DNA of 37,315 nucleotides. Origin: Verrucomicrobiota bacterium (GTDB lineage Bacteria > Verrucomicrobiota > Verrucomicrobiia > Chthoniobacterales > Chthoniobacteraceae). A program made the translations under genes and the position numbers. The notes beneath the pieces are model-generated. The model made no database searches, was not told the origin of the DNA, and saw only the letters and a list, made by a program, of their open reading frames with translations. Shown piece by piece: positions 32,379 through 37,315 of this stretch; position 1 is the first letter of the stretch, and each line of letters begins with the position of its first letter. The DNA is taken from NCBI GenBank assembly GCA_026398235.1, contig JAPLTE010000052.1, forward strand, positions 1 to 37,315, written 5' to 3'.

Positions 32379-35324
32379 ATGAACCGGCAAGAATACAACG
32401 GTTGGCGCTCTCTGGAGGAGCTGGCGGACTCGCCCGAGTTCCGCGAACAGTTGCACCGCGAGTTTTCCGTTCCGCCGGGCGATGAAGGCATTTCGGGAGT
32501 GAGCCGCCGCGATTTCCTGCGCCTGCTCGGCGGCAGTTTTGCCTTGGCGGGATTGGCCGGGCTGGGCGGGTGCGTTCGCCAACCGCAGCAAAACATCGTC
32601 CCCTATATTGACCAGCCGGAACGGGTGATTCCCGGGAAAGCGCTTTATTATGCAACAATCCTTGAGCTGGCCGGTTTTGCACGAGGCGTGGTCGTCGAGA
32701 CGCACGAAGCCCGGCCCACCAAAGTCGAAGGCAACGTGCTGCATCCCGCCAGCCTTGGAGCCACCACTGTTTTTGAGCAAGCCGCCCTCCTCGATTTGTA
32801 CAACCCGGTTCGCTCCTCCGCGGTTCTGAAGGAAGGAGAAGCCGATACCTGGCCCACATTTTTGGGCGAGTTGCAGGCGGCGCTCGCCAAACTCCCAGCC
32901 GGGGGCGCAGGACTGCACATTTTAACGGGGAACGTCACCTCCCCCACCTTTGGCGCGCAATGGCAGGCATTGCTAACGCGCTATCCCGCCGCGCAATGGC
33001 ATCAATACGAGCCGCTCCACCACGATGCGGAATTTGAGGGCTCCAACCAGGCATTTGGGAAATTCCTCCAAACGCAACACCAGTTTGATAAAGCGCGCAT
33101 CATTGTTTCGCTCGGAGCCGATTTTCTTTTTGCGATGCCGGGGAGTGTCCGGTATGCGCGGGATTTCATCTCGGGCCGGAACATTCGCGAGGGCGGCAAA
33201 ACGATGAGCCGCCTCTACGTGTTGGAGAGCGCACCGACGATCACAGGAGCTTCCGCCGACGACCGCACCCCGCTTCGCCCAAGCGCCATCCTGGAACACG
33301 GAGTGGCACTCGCACAACAGCTCGGTATTTCGGTTGAGGGAGCCCATCCGGGCGAGGCTGCTCAAAAATGGGCGGCCACCGTGGCTGCGGATTTGCATTC
33401 CGCAAATGGACCGACCCTCATCGTCGCGGGCTGCGGCCTGCCGCCCGAATTGCACGCGCTAGCCCACGCGATGAACGCGGCGCTGGGAAATATCGGCTCA
33501 TCGGTGACCTATAGCGACCCAGTGGAAGTCGCGCCAGTAAATCAAACGCAGTCTCTCAGAGATTTGGCCACGGCGATTGAATCCGGGAACGTCTCGGTGC
33601 TGCTCATGCTCGGCGGCGATTGGGCGCACACCGCTCCGGCGGATTTCGAAATGGACGCGCTCATCCGACGGGTTCCGCTGAGTGTTCATTTGGGGATGTA
33701 CCGCAACCGCACGGCGTATGCCGCACGGTGGCATATTCCGCAGGCGCATCCACTTGAGGCGTGGAGCGACGCGCGGGCATACGATGGCACAGTGAGCCTC
33801 GCGCAGCCGCTCATCGAGCCGCTCTTCGGCGGGCGCACCCCTCACGAACTCATCGATTGCGTTGCCCAATTTCCCGGACGGCACGCGCACGAGATCCTCC
33901 GCGCCTACTGGCAGCAAGCGGGCCTGGACGAGGAAGCATGGCGGCGCGCTTTGCATGACGGCGTAATTCCCAACACGGCGGCTGCGATGCAAACCCCGAC
34001 TCTCCATCCGCCGCCTCCGGTCACGCTGCAACCAGACGCCCCCGAAAGCCCCGAGCTGGTTTTCATGCACGATTACGGAATCTGGGATGGCCGGTTTTCA
34101 GAAAATTCCTGGCTCCAGGAATTACCCCGCCCCATTAACCGCCTCTCGTGGGAAAACGCGCTGCTGGTGAGTCCCGCGACCGCTGCGAAAAGCAAGCTGG
34201 CCACGGGCGATGTCGTGGAAATCAAAACGCACGATGGCCGGACCCTGCGCGGGGCTGTGATGATCCAGCCGGGAATGGCAGAGGCCGTCTATGCCGTGAC
34301 GCTCGGCGGCGGTTCACGGCTCGAACCGGGGCTCTGGTTCAAAGAAATCACCCCGGCGGGGGCTCCGATTCAGCGCGATCAAATCGCGCAGAATGTCGGA
34401 ATCGATGCCTACCCGGTCCGCACGAGCGCGGAGCCGTGGTTCTGCAAAATCAGCCTGCAAAGGACCGGCGAGCGGCATGAACTCGCCCACACGCAACAAC
34501 ATCATCTGGTGAACAGTCGCGATCTTGTCCGCATCGAAAATTTCAGCGACCTCTCCAAACTGCGCGTGAACGAGGAGGTCGCTTCACATGATTTATATAA
34601 CCTGACGCGCACCGAGACCGACGGGATCGCGTGGGGCATGGCGATTGATCTCACCCGCTGCATCGGTTGCAATGCCTGTGTCCTGGCTTGTCAGTCGGAA
34701 AACAATATTCCGCCCGTCGGCCGGAGCGAGGTGCTCAAGGGGCGCGAGATGCACTGGATTCGCATCGACTCGTATTACTTCGGCGCTCCCGAAAAACCGC
34801 TGATCGCTTTCCAGCCCATGCCTTGCATGCATTGCGAAACCGCTCCATGCGAAATCGTCTGCCCCGTCGCGGCCACGCTTCACGATCATGAGGGTTTGAA
34901 CGTCCAGGTTTATAACCGCTGCATCGGCACGCGGTACTGTTCCAACAACTGCCCTTATAAAGTGCGGCGGTTTAATTTCTTTAATTACCCCAAACCGGAA
35001 AAGAAGGAGCCGCTGCTCTTGGCCCAAAACCCGAACGTAACCGTGCGCACGCGCGGGGTGATGGAGAAATGCACCTATTGTGTCCAGCGCATCACCGCCA
35101 CCCGCATCCGCGCGGAACTGGACAAGCGGCCCATAAAGGATGGAGAGGTCGTCCCGGCTTGCGCGCAGGCGTGCCCGACCGAAGCCATTGTTTTCGGCAA
35201 CTTGAAAATCAAGAGCCGGGTGGCGGCACTCAAGCAGACGCCGCTCAATTACCCGCTGCTGGAGGAAGCCAACACGCATCCAAGAACGACCTACTTGATG
35301 CGCATCACCAATCCCAAGACCTGA
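32379..35324 (+). CDS. actB: Alternative complex III iron-sulfur subunit ActB (fused B1-B2)
   Basis: This is a 981-residue periplasmic electron-transfer subunit. The N-terminus has a twin-arginine motif (SRRDFLRLLGG, Arg43-Arg44), a hydrophobic stretch and then LGGC at Cys65, a possible lipid attachment site. A molybdopterin-oxidoreductase-like domain follows (to about 650), lacking the usual N-terminal four-Cys cluster motif, as expected for ActB. The C-terminal NrfC-like part (about 740-981) has the cysteine groups CIGCNACVLAC, CMHCETAPCEIVC, CIGTRYCSNNC, CTYC and CAQAC, enough for three [4Fe-4S] and one [3Fe-4S] cluster. ATG 32379 follows actA by 7 bases. Confidence 0.95.
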   Translation: MNRQEYNGWRSLEELADSPEFREQLHREFSVPPGDEGISGVSRRDFLRLLGGSFALAGLAGLGGCVRQPQQNIVPYIDQPERVIPGKALYYATILELAGFARGVVVETHEARPTKVEGNVLHPASLGATTVFEQAALLDLYNPVRSSAVLKEGEADTWPTFLGELQAALAKLPAGGAGLHILTGNVTSPTFGAQWQALLTRYPAAQWHQYEPLHHDAEFEGSNQAFGKFLQTQHQFDKARIIVSLGADFLFAMPGSVRYARDFISGRNIREGGKTMSRLYVLESAPTITGASADDRTPLRPSAILEHGVALAQQLGISVEGAHPGEAAQKWAATVAADLHSANGPTLIVAGCGLPPELHALAHAMNAALGNIGSSVTYSDPVEVAPVNQTQSLRDLATAIESGNVSVLLMLGGDWAHTAPADFEMDALIRRVPLSVHLGMYRNRTAYAARWHIPQAHPLEAWSDARAYDGTVSLAQPLIEPLFGGRTPHELIDCVAQFPGRHAHEILRAYWQQAGLDEEAWRRALHDGVIPNTAAAMQTPTLHPPPPVTLQPDAPESPELVFMHDYGIWDGRFSENSWLQELPRPINRLSWENALLVSPATAAKSKLATGDVVEIKTHDGRTLRGAVMIQPGMAEAVYAVTLGGGSRLEPGLWFKEITPAGAPIQRDQIAQNVGIDAYPVRTSAEPWFCKISLQRTGERHELAHTQQHHLVNSRDLVRIENFSDLSKLRVNEEVASHDLYNLTRTETDGIAWGMAIDLTRCIGCNACVLACQSENNIPPVGRSEVLKGREMHWIRIDSYYFGAPEKPLIAFQPMPCMHCETAPCEIVCPVAATLHDHEGLNVQVYNRCIGTRYCSNNCPYKVRRFNFFNYPKPEKKEPLLLAQNPNVTVRTRGVMEKCTYCVQRITATRIRAELDKRPIKDGEVVPACAQACPTEAIVFGNLKIKSRVAALKQTPLNYPLLEEANTHPRTTYLMRITNPKT

Positions 35325-35329
35325 TCATT

Positions 35330-36691
35330 ATGGAGGAACCGCCATTAGGCTATCCCACGCGACTTCTGGAACCCGGGGTGACTTACGCCAAAGCCACGGA
35401 AGATATTGCGTCGATCCCGCTCCGGCGCATCCGGTCGGGTTGGTGGTGGCTGGCATTTGCAACAGCGCTTTTTTTGCTGTCGTTCCTCATGATAGCCGTC
35501 TCGTGGCTCTTTATTCGCGGGGTCGGAGTTTGGGGAATCAACATCCCCGTGGCCTGGGGATTCGCGATTGTGAATTTCGTTTGGTGGATCGGAATCGGAC
35601 ACGCGGGGACGCTGATCTCCGCCATTTTGCTGCTGTTGGCGCAACCGTGGCGCAACTCGATCAACCGCCTTTCCGAAGCGATGACGATCTTTGCCGTGCT
35701 TTGCGCCGCAATGTTTCCGCTGCTGCATTTGGGCCGACCCTGGGTCTTTTATTTTCTGCTCCCGTATCCTGACACAATGGGGCTCTGGCCGCAGTTCCGC
35801 AGCCCGCTGGTTTGGGATGCGTTTGCCGTCGGCACCTATTTCACCGTCTCCCTTCTCTACTGGTATATCGGATTGGTGCCCGATTTCGCGACATTGCGGG
35901 ACCGCGAAACATCGCCGGGGATGCAGCGCTTCTATGGAATCTTCGCGCTGGGCTGGCGCGGCTCTGCCGTCCACTGGGAGCGGCATCAAACCGCTTATCG
36001 TCTGCTGGCGGGCCTCGCCACACCGCTCGTGCTCAGCGTGCATAGCGTCGTCAGCCTCGATTTCGCGGTGGGCCTTTTGCCCGGGTGGCACTCGACCATT
36101 TTCCCGCCCTACTTCGTTGCGGGAGCGATTTTCTCCGGCTTCGCGATGGTGCTGACGTTGATGCTGCCGCTGCGGAGCATTTTCAAACTGCACGATTTGA
36201 TCACGCCGCATCATCTCAACAACATGGCGTGCGTGATGTTCGTGAGCGGGCTGATGGTCGGCTACGGCTACTTTATGGAAACCTTGATGGGGCTCACCAG
36301 CGCGGACCCGTTTGAATACGCCAACACGATCGCGCGGCTTTGGGGCTCTTGGGCTCCGATCTTTTGGGCAGTCATCCTGTGCAACGTCTTGATCCCGCAA
36401 GTCCTCTGGTCTCGCCGGGTTCGCACCAACGAATGGATGCTCTTCTGGGTCTCCATTGTCATCAACCTCGGGATGTGGCTGGAACGGGTGATGATTGTGG
36501 TTTGCAGTCTCGCCAAGGATTTCATCCCCTCCAGTTGGGGCAGTTATTGGCCCACCGCCTGGGATTGGGCCACCCTCATCGGCTCCGGCGGACTTTTTCT
36601 CACGCTCTTCCTGCTGTTCATCCGCCTGGCTCCGGCTATTGCCATCAGCGATGTCAAAGAATTGATCGCGGAAAAACACCACGCCCCATGA
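35330..36691 (+). CDS. actC: Alternative complex III membrane subunit ActC (NrfD-like)
   Basis: This is a 453-residue integral membrane protein of the NrfD/PsrC family with about ten helices. It carries the quinol site and possible proton path of ACIII. Visible landmarks are the N-terminal cytoplasmic stretch up to IRSGWWWLAFA, WWIGIGHAGTLISAILLLL, PLLHLGRPWVFYFLLPYP, SVHSVVSLDFAVGLLPGWHS and LGMWLERVMIVVCSLAKDF, all well conserved in ActC. It starts 5 bases after actB with GGAGG lying inside rather than before the gene, and overlaps actD in an ATGA. Confidence 0.95.
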   Translation: MEEPPLGYPTRLLEPGVTYAKATEDIASIPLRRIRSGWWWLAFATALFLLSFLMIAVSWLFIRGVGVWGINIPVAWGFAIVNFVWWIGIGHAGTLISAILLLLAQPWRNSINRLSEAMTIFAVLCAAMFPLLHLGRPWVFYFLLPYPDTMGLWPQFRSPLVWDAFAVGTYFTVSLLYWYIGLVPDFATLRDRETSPGMQRFYGIFALGWRGSAVHWERHQTAYRLLAGLATPLVLSVHSVVSLDFAVGLLPGWHSTIFPPYFVAGAIFSGFAMVLTLMLPLRSIFKLHDLITPHHLNNMACVMFVSGLMVGYGYFMETLMGLTSADPFEYANTIARLWGSWAPIFWAVILCNVLIPQVLWSRRVRTNEWMLFWVSIVINLGMWLERVMIVVCSLAKDFIPSSWGSYWPTAWDWATLIGSGGLFLTLFLLFIRLAPAIAISDVKELIAEKHHAP

Positions 36692-37221
36692 CTCCTCTCC
36701 CTTACGGTTTAATGGCGGAGTTCACCACTCCGGAAGCTCTCATCGCCGCAGCGCAATCGGCCACGGCGCAAGGGTACACCCGCATGGACGCGTACACTCC
36801 CTTTCCTGTTGAGGGTCTTTCCCGTGCGCTGGGAAAAAAACGCAACTGGCTGCCTCTGGTATTTTTGCTGGGCGGGATCCTGGGCGGAAGCGGAGGTTAT
36901 TTTATGGAATGGTATTCCATGGCCGTGGATTACCCACTCAACATCGGAGGGCGACCGTTCCACAGCTGGCCCTCGTTCATTCCGGTAACGTTCGAGTTGA
37001 CCGTTCTCATTGCGGCATTGAGCGGAGTGCTCGGGCTGTTTGTTTCCATCAAACTGCCCCGCCCGCATCACCCCATTTTCAATGCCCCGGATTTCCAACG
37101 AGCGACTGACAACCGGTTCTTCCTTTGCCTGGAGCAGGACGACCCAAAGTTCTCCCTGGAAACAGCCCGGCGCTTTTTGCACGAGCTGAAGCCGGTGCGG
37201 ATCGTGGAGGTGCCGCAATGA
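36688..37221 (+). CDS. actD: Alternative complex III subunit ActD (DUF3341)
   Basis: This is a 177-residue subunit with two membrane helices (NWLPLVFLLGGILGGSGGYF and FELTVLIAALSGVLGLFVSI) flanked by soluble termini. The pattern LMAEFTTPEALIAAAQSATA, then YTPFPVEGL, NIGGRPFHSWPSFIPVTFE and HHPIFNAPDFQRATDNRFFL, is diagnostic of DUF3341/ActD. It contacts ActC and ActE in known complexes. The ATG at 36688 overlaps the actC stop by four bases and the end overlaps actE by four bases. Confidence 0.95.
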   Translation: MTPLPYGLMAEFTTPEALIAAAQSATAQGYTRMDAYTPFPVEGLSRALGKKRNWLPLVFLLGGILGGSGGYFMEWYSMAVDYPLNIGGRPFHSWPSFIPVTFELTVLIAALSGVLGLFVSIKLPRPHHPIFNAPDFQRATDNRFFLCLEQDDPKFSLETARRFLHELKPVRIVEVPQ

Positions 37222-37315
37222 AAACGCACACGCTTCTCCTGGTTGCGCTCCTGTTCTGCGGTTGCCGCAAAGCGATGGTGGAGGACGGCCACATCAAGCC
37301 TCTGGAGGAATCTCA
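37218..37315 (+). CDS. actE: Alternative complex III cytochrome c lipoprotein ActE, 3' end outside window
   Basis: Only the first 32 codons are present. They encode MKTHTLLLVALLFCGCRKAM, a lipoprotein signal peptide with lipobox FCGC, followed by DGHIKPLEES, which resembles the conserved start of ActE (mono-haem cytochrome c). The ATG overlaps the actD stop in an ATGA, and actE is the expected next gene. The haem site would lie beyond the window, so the identification rests on position and signal peptide. Confidence 0.85.
   Translation, partial: MKTHTLLLVALLFCGCRKAMVEDGHIKPLEES

Noticed and set aside
35345-36682. Long open frame (445 codons) on the - strand opposite actC
   Set aside because: The + strand encodes a clear ActC. 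The antisense product is charged, Pro/Arg/Gln-rich and family-less, typical of a GC-rich shadow frame.
1-37315. Mobile elements, CRISPR arrays, tRNA or rRNA genes, toxin-antitoxin or phage defence systems
   Set aside because: No transposase, integrase, regularly spaced repeats, cloverleaf-like sequence or defence-family motifs were recognised by eye. A tRNAscan or Infernal run would be needed to exclude small RNAs.

Overview
The window is about 37 kb of GC-rich bacterial chromosome and is almost entirely coding. I see no rRNA, tRNA, CRISPR array, insertion sequence or phage gene. The gene content suggests a soil- or water-type Gram-negative bacterium with an aerobic respiratory chain built on alternative complex III (ACIII). 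It also carries many small envelope families (DUF1003, DUF3309, DUF4142, DUF2892-like, PRC-barrel, YihY). This mix, with a poly-Thr periplasmic protein and few Shine-Dalgarno sequences before lead genes, points me towards Verrucomicrobiota. That placement is an inference (roughly 50% sure), because no phylogenetic marker gene is present.

Layout. (1) 2-2148: 3' part of a hybrid histidine kinase, then a DUF1003 membrane protein. (2) 2239-17853: a tightly packed 17-gene run on the + strand for making a glycoconjugate. It holds two SDR sugar epimerases, a zinc-type dehydrogenase, GT4 and CgeB-like glycosyltransferases, an inositol-1-phosphate synthase, a sugar nucleotidyltransferase, a methyltransferase, a clan GH-A hydrolase that appears circularly permuted, a 33-codon gene, a PIG-L deacetylase, another GT4, an acyl/acetyltransferase and a histidine phosphatase. 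Twelve of the 16 junctions overlap. (3) 17864-20038: two Gfo/Idh/MocA dehydrogenases in divergent orientation. (4) 20104-24870: envelope and redox genes (PRC-barrel protein, thioredoxin-reductase-like flavoprotein, poly-Thr periplasmic protein, DUF3309, DUF2892-like, DUF998-like, YihY). (5) 24883-27670: a second, small glycosylation locus on the - strand (TuaH-like glycosyltransferase plus a polytopic glycosyltransferase-like membrane protein), preceded by a 57-codon gene and a DUF4142 protein. (6) 28623-37315: a respiratory module, ctaA-ctaB-ndh followed by actA-actB-actC-actD-actE, cut by the window end.

How it works together. The large cluster has most enzyme classes of a mycothiol/GPI-like route: inositol phosphate synthesis, glycosyl transfer, a phosphatase, N-deacetylation and N-acylation. 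It has no cysteine ligase and adds many more sugar enzymes, so I read it as a pathway to an inositol-containing, deacetylated and methylated glycoconjugate of unknown structure. The respiratory module would pass electrons from NADH to quinone (NDH-2), then through ACIII to a haem-A oxidase, with haem A made by the first two genes. The two most unusual things here are the apparent circular permutation of the hydrolase at 13438-14325 and the inositol-centred glycoconjugate cluster as a whole.
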